DNA of 64,000 nucleotides, taken from assembly GCA_916700875.1 (NCBI GenBank), contig CAKAKS010000032.1:7007001-7071000 (forward strand), in the 5' to 3' direction. The position numbers were made by a program, and so were the translations under genes. This document shows positions 1-11,554 of this stretch, one piece after another. Below the pieces are notes generated by a model. The model was not told where the DNA came from, searched no databases, and worked only from the letters and a program-made list of their open reading frames with translations. The number at the start of each line of letters is the position of its first letter. The stretch's first letter is position 1. This stretch comes from Sebastes aleutianus. Its lineage: Eukaryota; Chordata; Actinopteri; Perciformes; Sebastidae.

Positions 1-35
1 TTGGTCAGTGTTGGAGTTTCCCCATTGGCCGTTGC

Positions 36-457
36 CAGTAGGTGATTTAACAGGTGGGAAGGTTCCCTTTGTTCATCCGCAGCTAGCGAACTGCCCCTTA
101 AACAAATATTTTGGTTCTCTATGTTTTAATACCCCCATAGCTATGTAGTTTAGAGAATATTATAGATCCAAGATGAATTACAAATCCATCTGCTACTTCA
201 GCATCACAGACGGCACCATGGATTTATCAATACACAGCACTGTTAGGCAACGGATATTTCAGAGCCAAGGTCAGGGCCATAGATTCTACCTCAGTCACAT
301 AAAGGATCAATGAGTCAACCAGACTAGACTAACATATTCAACTAATGCTCTCTGCTACTAGGGGATGGAGAGGGGGGATGGCAGGATAACAAGGGGAATA
401 CATTTTGGTCATTTTGCTGACACGGTGGATAGCATCCCCCCCTCAAATCACCTACTG
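36..457. mobile_element. hAT-type MITE, family 1, copy 1
   Basis: Terminal inverted repeats CAGTAGGTGATTT (from 36) and AAATCACCTACTG (to 457) match exactly over 13 bases. They are flanked by an 8-bp target duplication, GCCGTTGC (28-35) and GCTGTTGC (458-465), with one mismatch. An 8-bp duplication and a CAG start are typical of the hAT superfamily. The 422-bp interior has no coding frame, so it would depend on a transposase from elsewhere. A second copy lies at 52123-52594. Confidence 0.82.
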
Positions 458-710
458 GCTGTTGCTCTTTTAAAATGAATAAGTGCTCTATTACGTCATG
501 AGATTTACAGTCAATATTAAGCACACTGACAGTACACGGTCCAGCCATATACTAGGTTGTGACCAAGTCTTGTTAGAATAACAATGTATCAAATAACGAT
601 GTGAAAGGGGTCGATCGTAGTGAGGAACCTAGCTTACCTTATCATCTGTATCTGCAGCTCTTCTCAGCTTTACAGTTTCCGCTGCCCCCAAGAGGCCAAA
701 ATCAATTATT

Positions 711-1555
711 ACCATAGACTGTATATAAGAAGTGGACGTAGTCACCGTGACTTCACCCATTGGTTTGTAGACTGCCACTTTGAAGAAACGAGTTTGGCGG
801 TTTTGACCGTTGCGATCTTGGTTTTCGGCCGTCGCCATCTTGATTTTTATCAACCAGAAGTGGGTAGTGGCTGGACGGGGACCAGCAAACTGGGGAAAGT
901 CTTGCGAGATAGTTAAGGTTAGGCATTGATCTCGAATGGTTATGGTTAAGCATTGACTTCGGATGGCTAAGGTTAGGATAAGTCGTCGGGCAGCTATTCT
1001 CGCGAGAGTCTTTACAAGTGTCTCAGATCCCAGTTGAGATTTCACGGTTTGCGGGCTTCCTTCTAAACACAACCCCAGAAGTTCATGGGAGGGTGGAGCT
1101 CAGTACAACCTAACGCTGAATAAGACATTTTTAGGCACCCAAAAAGGTTATAATTAACTTTCATGAACTGAAAACACACTGTGAAAGGGTTAAAGTTGTA
1201 ACACTTTAAAACTCCCAGACCGGACAACGCCGTGGTAGCAACCTGGCAATCACAAGGTAGCCATGCCCTAAAGCATACCCTGCTTTATGGTCTATTTGAC
1301 TCTATATGGGACCATAATTTACTAAATTAACATCATGCTGTATTGAAGAAGACTTGAAACTAGTGATTGAGACCATAAACTTTAGTTTACAATGTTTACT
1401 GAGGTAATAAATCAAGTGAGAAGTAGGGTCATTTTCTCATAGACTTCTATACAATCAGACTTCTTTTTGCAACCAAAGGAGTCGCCCCCTGCTGGCTATT
1501 GCAAGTTTAAGGCACTTCATCATTGGCTTCACTTTTCAGACCCGGAGGTTTTTAC
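711..1555 (+). repeat. ACCATAGACTG-type teleost interspersed repeat, long copy
   Basis: Starts ACCATAGACTGTATATAAG and runs to the CTTCACTTTTCAGACCC segment. The same sequence occurs in reverse orientation at 53335-53957 and as a short piece at 33298-33368. Shared blocks include the TTATAATTAAC region, GTTGTCCGGTCTGGGAG (inverted) and a CAGCAGGGGGCGAC-like block. This copy is about 220 bases longer because it carries extra sequence at about 900-1083. Superfamily not determined. Confidence 0.7.
900..1083. repeat. Extra segment inside the 711-1555 repeat (probable nested insertion)
   Basis: Absent from the 53.3 kb copy of the same repeat. It begins near CTTGCGAGATAG and contains CTATTCTCGCGAGAG, so it has partly inverted GCGAGA-type ends. 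It also holds degenerate GGTTAGG/GGTTAAG motifs. Boundaries are approximate. Confidence 0.45.
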
Positions 1556-2147
1556 ACTGGTTATTACAGGTTTAAGCTTCATAATAATTATGGTATCAAT
1601 GTTTTGCATTCATAACCTAGATAACTCAGCCTTCGTATTGTGCTAATTTTCTGCATTTGACATTCTATCACTGTCTACATCACTACGTATCTAATACCTC
1701 AAATAGAAACTGTCAGAAAACTACAATACGTCATCATAAATGCTACTTTTTGGCTGAGTGTGTCATAACACAACAACGTTACACTCTCCTTCTCTTGCTC
1801 AGTCAGTGCAAGAAGCCTCATAAACAACTCAAGAAGTATTTTCAGTCCTATTATTGCTTTCAACGTGATTGCTAATATGATAAATGTGAGCACTGTTATG
1901 TTAATGAACAGCAATATACTGTAAGGTGACAAGAATATAATTTATCGGCTGCAGCCTCCGTTTAAAAATCAAAATTATTTAAATATTCCACAAGTATTTC
2001 ATCCGTAGAGTCCCTTGAACTGAATGATTTCTCTTACTTTTTTTATTGTTTATGTAGAGTATATGGGACATTTCAACTTCTTCTCCGTACTAGATATTCA
2101 CAATAACAGATAAAAGCAATAAACTTATAAGAACAGTCATTAAGCTC
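1556..2147. other. AT-rich intronic DNA, nothing recognised
   Basis: Short overlapping open frames on both strands only; no homology, splice-flanked frame or repeat recognised. Confidence 0.5.
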
Positions 2148-2345
2148 CTTTTATTTCAGAGTTTGGGAGCCAAAATCTCTAAGGCACAGTCTCCTGTAAG
2201 ATTTAAGCATAGAGTTGGGAACTACCAAGAGGCCCCTCATCAGAAGACATCGGTGATCACACAGATTTTAAATTGAATTCTGAATTTGTGGTGGAGCCAG
2301 TGTAAAGACATCAAGATTGGTTTCATATGAGACCTTTTAAGAGGA
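2148..2345 (-). pseudogene. LINE reverse-transcriptase C-terminal remnant (L2/CR1 type)
   Basis: Read on the minus strand, the first part gives KRSHMKPILMSLHWL followed by KFRIQFKI. This matches the conserved SLHWLP-x-x-FRI-x-FKIL block near the end of the RT region in L2/CR1-type LINEs. Further on it gives GDCALEILAPKL, matching the GDRAFSV-x-APKLWN block. Several in-frame stops interrupt it, so it is a dead 5'-truncated fragment. Confidence 0.55.
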
Positions 2346-2546
2346 CCTGGTGAAAAGCAGGTGGAGCACTTGGAAGCAATCGGGACATGATACGCATAGC
2401 CAAGAGAAAGGAGTTTTACAACGGTCTAGAGAGGATGAAACGTGAACGATCATCTCCATCTCATCACCTCAAGCACGGCTGAGCAGGGAGCGGAGTGGAG
2501 TATGTGGAGCACAGACTGCATGGAATGTAAATAAAATGCTTTAAAC
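2346..2546. other. Intronic DNA between LINE remnant and hAT-like element
   Basis: No feature recognised. It may include more decayed LINE sequence, but no readable block was found. Confidence 0.4.
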
Positions 2547-3542
2547 TAGGCTTGTCGCAATAACCGCTATATTGCAATACCACGCTATTGACAAGCCAAC
2601 TTATACTATGCTACAAACGTCAGCAGCATGACGAGGCACCGAGCTTCTATCCTGCGCTGAGTGTTTATTTTTTTCTGGTTGCCGAGAGCTGAAAAATGTT
2701 CAACTTCGGATAAAACGCTGCGCTCGTCACGGTCACTTTTTACGCAGCTGTCTAATCACAAAGGAGGAGGGTCGGGACAAATACTAGACAGTCCAGATTC
2801 AACATGTAGGCTACAAGTGCTGAACAACAATGGAGGAGAAATTAATACATATAGGCCGGCGGGTCCGTCCTCTCTCCCTATACGTGCTTCAGCCTTCCAT
2901 TCATCCAGAGAAAGTCCTCTACCTCGTGCCAACATTTTTACTTCTGCGGATATCCCGTATCATAGCAACCAGATGCAACCAAAGCGTCTCAGCTGAAAAA
3001 AATAACGCTGCACCTCATTGCCCTCACTGCATTTAATAATAAACATTTAGTTAGTTTTAAAACTGTCATCTTTGTCATTTAAAAAGCAACATTATACGTA
3101 ATATGTAATGCCTAACAAAAAAGCGTATTTATATATAGGGATGGACCGATACCGGATCGGATATCGGGCCGATACTGACTCCAATGGCTGGATCGGGTAT
3201 CGGTGACAATGGGGCCGATCAATTCATTTCAATTCTATGTTTACAGTATATACGATATAGATTATACATTATCCTGTACATTTTGAAGATTACCAAGTTG
3301 CTGGTGTACGATTTTTAAAAAAAAATTTTTTTTAGAAAGTTAGGAAAGCAATGTTTAAGTCAAGTCTGATGTTTCTTTACACATGAAAGAATGATCCCAG
3401 TCACTTCCACACAGTGAGGCATACAGCTTATTAATTAAATGCTGGTATTGGATCGGTACTCTGTATCGTCATATCTGTATAATAAAGTATTTTGCAAAAA
3501 AAAAGGGAATAATAACGCATATCACGCTGTTGAGCCAATCAT
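2547..3542. mobile_element. Hyphenated hAT-like element with a repeat inserted in it
   Basis: The left end reads ACTAGGCTTGTCGCAATAACC, followed by a palindromic stretch (GCTATATTGCAATACC...CTATTGACAAGCC). A partner end, ATAACGCATATCACGCTG followed by TTGAGCC, appears at about 3516-3542. These resemble the CTTGTCGCAATA termini of teleost hAT elements. The interior is split by the CCGATACCGG repeat at 3136-3500. No transposase frame survives and no target duplication could be fixed. Confidence 0.45.
3136..3500 (+). repeat. CCGATACCGG repeat, copy A
   Basis: Begins TAGGGATGGACCGATACCGG and includes the dyad-rich ATCGGATATCGGGCCGATAC. The 3' part (AATGATCCCAGTCACTTCC, then a CACAGTGAGGCATACAGC block) is also found in copy B at 4852. 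The far end carries ATTGGATCGGTACTC, a partial inverse of the start. Possibly a hAT MITE; no target duplication was confirmed. Confidence 0.6.
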
Positions 3543-4599
3543 TGTCACCGTAGGGGAAATTCCTTCACTGCCCACAGCCATACCTTAAACGTTGTCATTC
3601 CAACCCTGTCCGGTTCCCTGCCCCTTTAAATCGCTGCACACAGAATCAGTGCACAGTTGGCCACCTTGATCCTTCAGGCGTGCCACTCCAGCACCGGAGA
3701 ACTGACTCTCAGCCATCTTCAGGATTTCATTCCAGCCAAACAGCAGCTGTTTTCACAGATTAGATCCTCCCTTCCATTTAAGTGATGCTCATCAGTCATA
3801 CCGACTGCTGTAATGATTGATTAGAACACTGCATACTCTTGATCTTGATTGTTTTGATAAAGTTTATCATGAAGCAATCTTTCATTTTTAAAATTTAATT
3901 TTGGCGGTGAAGTTTTGTGGACAACAAATGTTGTGTTGCACGCAACACATCTCAGCAAATGGCCAAGTGAACTGGTATTGATCAACTACCCCATCAGCCT
4001 CCTGCACAAACATTATGGCAATTTTACACAATGATGCAGTTCACAACACTGTGAGCAATGAACTAAAAGTGAAGTTGCTGAAGTCCCTGAACAATCTGAA
4101 ACCATCACTTTACTGTGGCTGGGGAATTGTGGGGTTGCCAATTTTTTAGCTGCAGCCAGAAGCTACTACAAATCAATCAGTCACTGAGGTAGTTGTCGGC
4201 TGGTTCCAGCAACTTCAAAAAGGTCTTCCGCAGGTGTTATTGCAAAACAGCAGGGAAGTTCGTATGAGACTGATTACTGCAACACTTTTCAGTTGAGCTC
4301 AGTTGGTGAGACAAAAGTCTTCATTACCAGTTCCTAATCCTTGCCAATTCCATTTAAACATGTGCTATATAATTCTCAGTGTGCATTATCCGCACCAATG
4401 CTGCTGCAGTGGAATAATCTGTTTCTGGGTTTTGCCTGTGTCATCTTATGACCAGGTTTAATGAAAAGGCAGGTGATAGGCTGTCTTTTCTTATTGCCAG
4501 CAAATCCCATGAAAAAACACAAAACCAACAATGTGATAGTCCATCTATCATTTCTTTTTTACTTTCCTATCCTGTCTTTTCTGTATAGGTGTTATAGCA
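3543..4599. other. Intronic DNA of unknown origin between repeats
   Basis: Lies between two repeat clusters and may be the inside of an older element. A short frame near 4075-4150 reads LKSLNNLKPSLYCGWG before a stop. I do not recognise it and would not call it a gene. Confidence 0.35.
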
Positions 4600-4851
4600 T
4601 TTCGGGGGATCTAGGAGCGGAAATGTAATATAATATTCAGAACTATGTTTTCATTAGTGTATAATCACCTTTAAATGAGAATGGTTGTGTTTTCGTTAGC
4701 TTAGAATGAGCCCTTCATATCTACATAAGGAGGCGGGTCCTCTTCAAGGAGTCTGCCATGTTGCTCTGCCATGTTTCTACAGTAGCCCAGAACGGACAAA
4801 CCAAACACTGGCTCTAGAAAGAGACGTTAATGTTTTTACTTTACCTGGAGG
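4600..4851 (+). repeat. Teleost interspersed repeat fragment
   Basis: Contains TTTTCATTAGTGTATAATCACC, GAGGCGGGTCCTCTTC, a CTGCCATGTT doublet and GTAGCCCAGAACGGACAAAC. I recognise this block as a repeated teleost sequence. It stops abruptly where the next CCGATACCGG copy starts, so it was probably interrupted by that insertion. Confidence 0.5.
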
Positions 4852-5265
4852 CTAGGGATGCACCGATACCGGATCGGATATCGGGCCGATACTGACTCAA
4901 ATAGCTGGATCGGGTATCGGTGACAAAGGGGCCGATCTATTGAATTAAATTCGATATTTCGATATTTCTATACTATATACATTATATACTTTTAATGCTT
5001 GTTGAAGTTTTGACCAAATTGTTGCTGCATTAAAAAGGTTTACCGTTGAATCGTAATTTCTATTAATTTTGAAGATTTTTAACCAAGTTGCTGGTGAATG
5101 ATTTATTTTAATAACAAATCACAATATAGTATATTTTTGTCTATGTATTTATTTGTCACATTTTGTTTTTCAAAGTGAGAAAAGCAATATTTAAGTCAAG
5201 CATGATGTAGCCTTACACATACAAGAATGATCCCAGTCACTTCCACACAGTGAGGCATACAGCTT
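4852..5265 (+). repeat. CCGATACCGG repeat, copy B
   Basis: Begins CTAGGGATGCACCGATACCG and matches copy A at 3136 in the same orientation, both in its CG-rich 5' block and in its AAGTCAAGCATGATG...GAGGCATACAGCTTA 3' block. The middle is longer than in copy A. Confidence 0.6.
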
Positions 5266-6197
5266 AGTCGAGATTAGATAAAGACGAAAATGAGAAAACA
5301 AAACTTTAGTTTTAGTGGTTGAGATCAAAATGAAGGCCGAGTTTGAAGATGGGTATGGTCCGAGCAAGGGCGCTGCAAGTAGTGGGCATGAAGTGAGGAA
5401 GGGGCCATTGGCCCTCTCACCTCATGCCCCTGGCCCGATTTGGCATTGTGGCTGTTGTGCATGCTGATCTTAACCACGGCTTCCAAATAAGAGAAAACTG
5501 CTGTGTTACAGATCTGCCTTAAGACCTCTTGGATCAATCAGGCTTGTAGTTAGACACCCTTGATCGTGCAACTGATCACATAGTTGCTGACAAGGGTTCT
5601 CTTTAGGGTAATCGTGGAGCAGCCAAGCCCTATTAGTGTCCATCAGCTGCTGTGCTAAATGCCAGACTGACAGTGTAACTGTTTGGAAATACCACAGATT
5701 TGGATGCCAAAGGGAGAGGAGAGATCTATGCCCTGCTAGTTGCATCTCTTCTGCCAGTCTGTGTCTGAAGCCAAGCTGAGCTGCTGCCCCAAGCCAAAGG
5801 TGTAATGGTGCCCGCAATCAAGAATACAGTATCATTCCAAAAAAACGGCAGGCAGAAGAGCCAAAAAAAGATCTGATGGAAAATCAACCAAATTGCCTTT
5901 TTGCTAAGTGAAATCAAGTAGTTCCTCCACATTAAATGCATTCCGTTTTGTGTGCAGGACTGAAGCGGTGCTTTTAATGATCACCTATGATATGCAAACT
6001 ACAGGTATGTCTTGAGGTCTTCATGGGACAAAAATGTTGGACCCGATCCAAAACAGACCTGTGGACAATCTCAGTCTTGGTTCCTTAAAACCGAGTGGAC
6101 CCATGAAGACTTCTAGCCCATAGTCGATGTAGTGGAATTCATTGATTATAATTAGAGAGATTTGGCAAAACCGAGGTAAAGTAACAATTTAAAATGT
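5266..6197. other. Intronic DNA with a short inverted repeat
   Basis: Minus-strand frames of 70-103 codons exist but show no family I recognise. A short inverted pair, GAGGTCTTCATGGGAC (about 6013) and GACCCATGAAGACTTC (about 6097), flanks a GACCC-rich loop. Confidence 0.4.
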
Positions 6198-6867
6198 AGG
6201 GCTGTCAATCAATTCAATTATTTAATCATGATTAATTGCAAATTAATCGCACATATTTTATCTGTTCAAAATGAACCTTTCGTCACGTATGTTATACTGA
6301 AATATGCTTGCTTTATTCAAATGTATGTATATATTTATTATTGGAAATCAATTAACAACACAAAACAATGACAGATATTGTCCAGAAACCCTCACAAGTA
6401 CTGCATTTAGCATAACAAATATCTCAAATCATAACAAGGCAACAGCTGACTTGAGTATGACTTGCCCCAAACTGCATGTGATTATCATAAAGTGGGCATG
6501 TCTGTAAAGGGGAGACTCGTGGGTACCCATAGAAACCATTTTCATTCACATATCTTGAGGTCAGAGGTCAAGGGACCCCTTTGAATATGGCCATGTCAGT
6601 TTTTCCTCGCCAAAATTTAGCAAGTTTGGAGCGTTATTTAGCTTCCCTTTGTGACAAACTAGTATGACATGATTGGTACCAATGGATTCCTGAGGTTTTT
6701 TAGTTTAATATAGTGCCAGCTCTAGCTTTAAAATGTAGCCTATTACAACCTCTGAAAGATTGAATAGTTGCCGGGATAAATCCCAAGTTGCCTTAATGCG
6801 TTAAAGAAATTTGTGGCGTTCAAACAAATTTACGTTAACGTGTTATTGCGTTAACTTTGACAACCCT
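6198..6867 (+). mobile_element. AATCGC/GTTAACGCG hAT-like MITE, copy A
   Basis: Left end AGGGCTGTCAATCAATTC and right end GTTAACTTTGACAACCCT form the terminal inverted repeat of a family present seven times in the window. A TTAATCATGATTAATTGC stretch lies near the start and TTAACGTGTTATTGCG near the end. About 670 bp, no coding capacity. A perfect DR1 motif AGGTCAGAGGTCA sits at 6558-6570. The termini suggest hAT, but no 8-bp target duplication is clear here. Confidence 0.72.
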
Positions 6868-8073
6868 ATTAAACTTTATATTCCAGTTGAAGGTGTGAAG
6901 TGTTTCTCTCAGGAACCAACAGAAAACTAAAGATTGGAATAAAGCGGATGAAACTCACGTCTGAATATGTGGAAACCTGAAGAAATAGAGTAGCAAATTG
7001 ACATTCACATCGGGTACCGGTATTTTTCTTCGACAGGTTATCAACAGGCATTGAAAACCACTCCTGCCTTGACTCTTCCTGGGCTTGGGTAATTCAAATA
7101 AATGAATATCTTTCTCTATTTGCCTGAAATTACTTAGGAATTGTTCTGCATGGCTGGCAAACACAGTAATAGGAGAAAAAAAAAGAAAAGTGGCCCACCA
7201 ATCAAAGGCGGCACTGGGGAAAATAATATTTTGCATTTCCTGATATTTCTAAACAGCTTTATTGTTCTCAGTATTTGCACGGCTAGATTACGTTAGCCCT
7301 GGCTGTTTTGCATCAGGCCTTTGGAGGTTATTAAAGAACATTTATAGAATAGAAATTCACAGTGAGCCTCCACTCCAGCAAAGGATCAGTACTGTCAGTG
7401 GAGGGCTTGTCCACCTCTTCCACGCGATATGACCTTTGCCCGCCAGTACACTCTGGGCTTTGTGGATGCGTTGAATTGTTATCGCTGGTTGAAAACCCAA
7501 CAGTGTCCATGTCAGTGGAAGTAGGCTTGGTTACCATGGCAATCGCATTCTCTCTTTTCCCACAAACAGAAATGGACCGACAGCAGCAAAGATGCAGAGA
7601 GAGAGGGGGGGGGGGGATGAGTGGCTCTCAGAGGAGCACATTAAAACGAAGAGCAACACAGATGGATTTAGGCCTCCAGGGTTAGGCTTGGCTCACTGCT
7701 AGTGTATAAAGAAATATATAGCCTCCTGTAAAGACAGAATGTTTTACTCAAAAAAAATGCCAATGCCTTGTTTATGAGCTATGTTGATGAACTCTTTGTA
7801 GCTCTGGGCAGCGTTTCTCCTCCCCCGTCCTATATTGTAGACACATGCCATATTCATTATGGGTCGCACATTTACACATCCGTTTCATCTAAACGGACAA
7901 GTACGAAAAAATTTGCTTTTTATTGCAATGAAACATAAATTGATAAAAACCAAGGTGGCATTGTAGACTGCTTGGCTGTTCTATCCTACATCTTTTACAA
8001 TCCTCAACTCAGCAGCTCTCTTTACAGCACATATGTAATCATCTATGAATTATATATTATTGTGCAGCATGCA
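6868..8073. other. Unique intronic DNA
   Basis: No coding frame or repeat family recognised. It includes a run of about 12 G at 7605-7616 and A/G-rich simple stretches. Confidence 0.5.
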
Positions 8074-9193
8074 TTAAAGCTGCAGTCAGTAAATTTGAGC
8101 AGAAATGTTATTTTTTTATAATAGTCACTATATCCTGACAGTAGTGCATGACAGATAATCTGTGGAAAAAAAACATGTTCCTCTGTGTCCTCCTAGTGCT
8201 CCTAATGGCTTACTGTAATGCCCATTTCTCTCCTCATATGTTTTATCGAAATATATTTTAGTGTTCTGTTTAGCTGTAAAATGAGAGTTTGTGACCCGGC
8301 CGCCAGGTTGAATACAGTAGAGCAAAAACCAAGCTCCGTCCACCAGCTAGAGCTGTGTATTGGCAAGAATCAGGCGATACGATACATATCATGATACAGG
8401 GGTTACGATTCAATATATTGCGATTCTGTAAGTAAGGTATTTATTACGATTTTTTAAAATCTAATTTTAGAAAAACTGTTATAGTGTAAAGAACATGCCA
8501 CCATATGCATAAAATCTGAGTAAAAAAAGTTTACTTTTTTTGCAATCAGATCTGCATTTGCCTTTATCACAGTCCCTGTCAAATCCAACATCATAGCACT
8601 ACTTTGTAGTACTGCTTTGAGAGGACACAAACACTGAGAGGGCGCATCTCTTTGCAAATGAAATAACATATTGACTTAACTTAATAATTGAGTTAATCTT
8701 TGCATGTAAACTATTAATTAAAAATCTATACAGTGCTTTTGAGAATCGGTACAGTATCACAAAACATAATATCGCGATATTAAATTTGTTTCTATATTTT
8801 CTTAGATCCTTACCTCCGGCTGGAGGAATCGTTCTCATTTTACAGCTAAACAGTACACTGAAATATATTTCTGAAAACATTTGAGGAGAGAAACAGGCAT
8901 TACCGTAACAGAATTTTGGATTTGATATGATTACTATCTTCGCTGTATGGCCCTGCTCAGGTTAAACCCTTTGTAAACATGGATGCATTTCTGATTCTGG
9001 TATCGATACAACTCTATTGTTTTCTTTCAGGCGCGGTGAAATCTTGCAAATGCCATTAGGAGCACAGGAGGACACAGAGGAACATGATTTTGAGTCATTC
9101 ACAGATTATCTGTCTCATGCACTACTGTCAGGATATAGTGACAGTTTTATAAAAAATGACTTTTTTGCTCAAAGTTACCGACTGCAGCTTTAA
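8074..9193. mobile_element. TTAA-flanked long-armed foldback element with an internal insertion
   Basis: TTAA lies at both borders (8074-8077, 9190-9193). The inverted ends are AGCTGCAGTCAGTAAATTTG and its near-complement CAAAGTTACCGACTGCAGCT. The arms continue inward for roughly 200 bases, covering a CTATATCCTGACAGTAGTGC block and a CATTTTACAGCTAAACAG block. A TTAA target and duplication are the hallmark of piggyBac-type elements. The centre (8347-8815) is a different repeat. Related copies are at 35517-36184 and 47462-47892. Confidence 0.68.
8347..8815. mobile_element. hAT-like repeat nested in the foldback element
   Basis: Starts AGAGCTGTGTATTGGCAAG, then GGCGATACGATACATATC, a sequence I recognise as the start of a teleost DNA repeat. 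The far side has GAATCGGTACAGTATCAC and ATAATATCGCGATATT, inverse to the GATACGATAC block. It sits between the two arms of the 8074-9193 element. Borders approximate. Confidence 0.5.
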
Positions 9194-11554
9194 GTACTGG
9201 GTTCATTTCAGTCACCAGCCTCTTAAGTCTTTCATCTAAACTGTACACACAGTTGCTTTTTTGTGTGTGTGTGTACACAAGCCGCAGCCACTCAGTCACA
9301 CTAAGCACAGCAGTGGCCGGCACAGACAAGGAAAAACGGGGGATCAATATACTCCACCAGTATAACCATCATTGCGACAGACAGTCGAGCTGTAATCACT
9401 GTTCGTTCTGGCGTATCATGTGGAACCTGTTTGTGTCTGTAATTGGGCCGGCTTGCGCCACAAGGCCGGATGACAAAACTGATACAAAACTGCTGTTTTA
9501 TTTCTCATATCTGCTCCTATCTGTGATCTATTAACACAAAAGCCAGCTCACTAAAGACCCGGTCCTCCTCGGCACAGTCCCAGAGTATCTTCTAACTTGG
9601 CTTCACTCGGAGGGAATGGTGGATTTGACTCCATATGTCTCCAGGATCAAATTGTCTGTAAAGATGTATGCAGCTTTTGACTGGTCTTACGTATTGTATT
9701 CTTCACTTATTCTTCCAGTATAGTCGACATATATGCCATAGCCATTAAGGAAATCCATGGTGAGTTTCTTAGTCTGCAAGCTGCGAGACACTTTTCTGGG
9801 TGCAGCCACAAGTAATTAAAAGAAGCGCCTGTTTGGCAGGATAGCTAATTAAATCAGCCTTCGCTGTGTGTGCGAGTACTTTTTGTGTGTGCGTCTGTGA
9901 GGGTGCTTTGAGCTCCACGCATGCACAAATGGGCGGGTGACTGTTAGTGCATGCATGTATTTCATTTTCATTTTTATTGCTTTGCCTGTACGTATTTGTA
10001 ATCCAGTCCTTAAATAATCCAGTCATCGAATCCCTAGAGGACATCACCACATCCAATCTATGTGTGCAAACACAAACGCAGACATATGACCTCCCAAACA
10101 ATCTGCCACTCTCTGAAGAGCTGAGGACGTGAGCGCAAGCGGCAGTGTTTACTGTTTACCCCCTCCTGGTAGTCTAAATGTACGTGTTCTGGTCCAAGCA
10201 ATCAGAGTGTAAATCAAGTGTTAAGAAGAAGAGGGTGATTTTGTGTTAATGTGTGTCGGTTCATGCGTGACACAAACCCACATGTCTCCTCTCAGCATGC
10301 CACCCCGTGTGTTTATATGTGGCGGCGAATTTGTCACCCGTAGCGTAAAGTGGCTGCCATCTGATAATAAACAGAGGGACTTGTTGAGCATGACTGGGCG
10401 ATCTTGCACTTTGATTCTGTTCCGTGACAGAGGATAGCTCTAAATTACCGCAGTCCCTTCACTGTTTTTCTCAGCACTGGCGAGTGCCTGCAGGAGCGTG
10501 CACGGTATCGGCAGTCTGACACCCCCCCTGGAACGGTGTCGTTGGGCTTTCGTCAAACTGCGAGCTGTGTAGCGGAAGAATTGACAGCTTTACAAGCAGG
10601 TGTACCGGGAAACCACAATTTCCTAAATACCAAGCTGAGACGCGGTAAAGTGGAACCATACCAGTATCACAATGGCATCAACAGCAATGAACTCTTTGTG
10701 CACAGGTTTCAAGCACACGATAGTAGCTGGGCTTGTCATGGACAAAATTAAATCACCTTTTCATAGTAGATAGTTAGTATGGTATGTAGTTTTATAGTAT
10801 AGAGATTATTAAACTGACTAATTAACACAATAGAGAAATGGTAACATCCTGTTCAGAGATGATGCTGTTTTGCCATTTTTTCCGCCTAGAGATTATGTAT
10901 TCTGTCGCATATGTGCATCTCTGTCTGTCTGTCCACATCTAATCTTGCACACTACTGGACCCATCAGCCTAATATGTTTTTGTGCTTATTTATGACTGTA
11001 TATTCAAGAACCTCTCATTGTTGCAGTGATTCATATTGACAACGTGTTTTATTGACTATTTCATTCCTTCTTTAATCTCTATGAACAGATTCTGCATTCA
11101 CATATAGAATCTGTAGGCAACGGGACAAGATTTTGGTATCGTAAGAGTATTGACCAACCACGTTTGAGCATGGCTTTGGCTGAATGCAAGTACACAGTCT
11201 GTGTGGAGAGCAAAAGAGACGAAACACATTGGGCGAAAATGCAATCTGGGAACCCATTGGCTGTCGTCTGACACTGATTTAGTTTTTTATCGGTTTAAAA
11301 TTAGCTTGTAAACTGGCTTCTTGTGAAATAATCGCTAACTGGACTGCAAACAATGAGTAGCGCAAAGAAAAGGAATATCCTGGATATCCACTGGCTACAC
11401 CGGAACCCCAGAAATATGGGCCCTTGTTCCCAGAGGCTTATCAGCCATCAGACCGATAGCCGATGGCCTCCTTACTACTCTTAACAGGCTGGTAAAGGCC
11501 GCAAGTGATCAACAACTGCTTCAGTTTTGACTCTTGTTTCAGCTACGGAATCTA
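9194..11554. other. Unique intronic DNA
   Basis: Contains a short (GT)n tract at about 9262-9274 and scattered short open frames. No recognised gene, repeat family or RNA. Confidence 0.5.

Noticed and set aside
905..980. Telomere-like GGTTAGG/GGTTAAG words
   Set aside because: Irregular and embedded in a repeat; not a TTAGGG array.
6304..6507. Similar peptides at 6304-6507, 23568-23867, 49474-49698 and 60444-60674 that look like a conserved small protein family
   Set aside because: They fall on the same part of the AATCGC/GTTAACGCG repeat and resemble each other only because the DNA is repeated; frames are broken differently in each copy.
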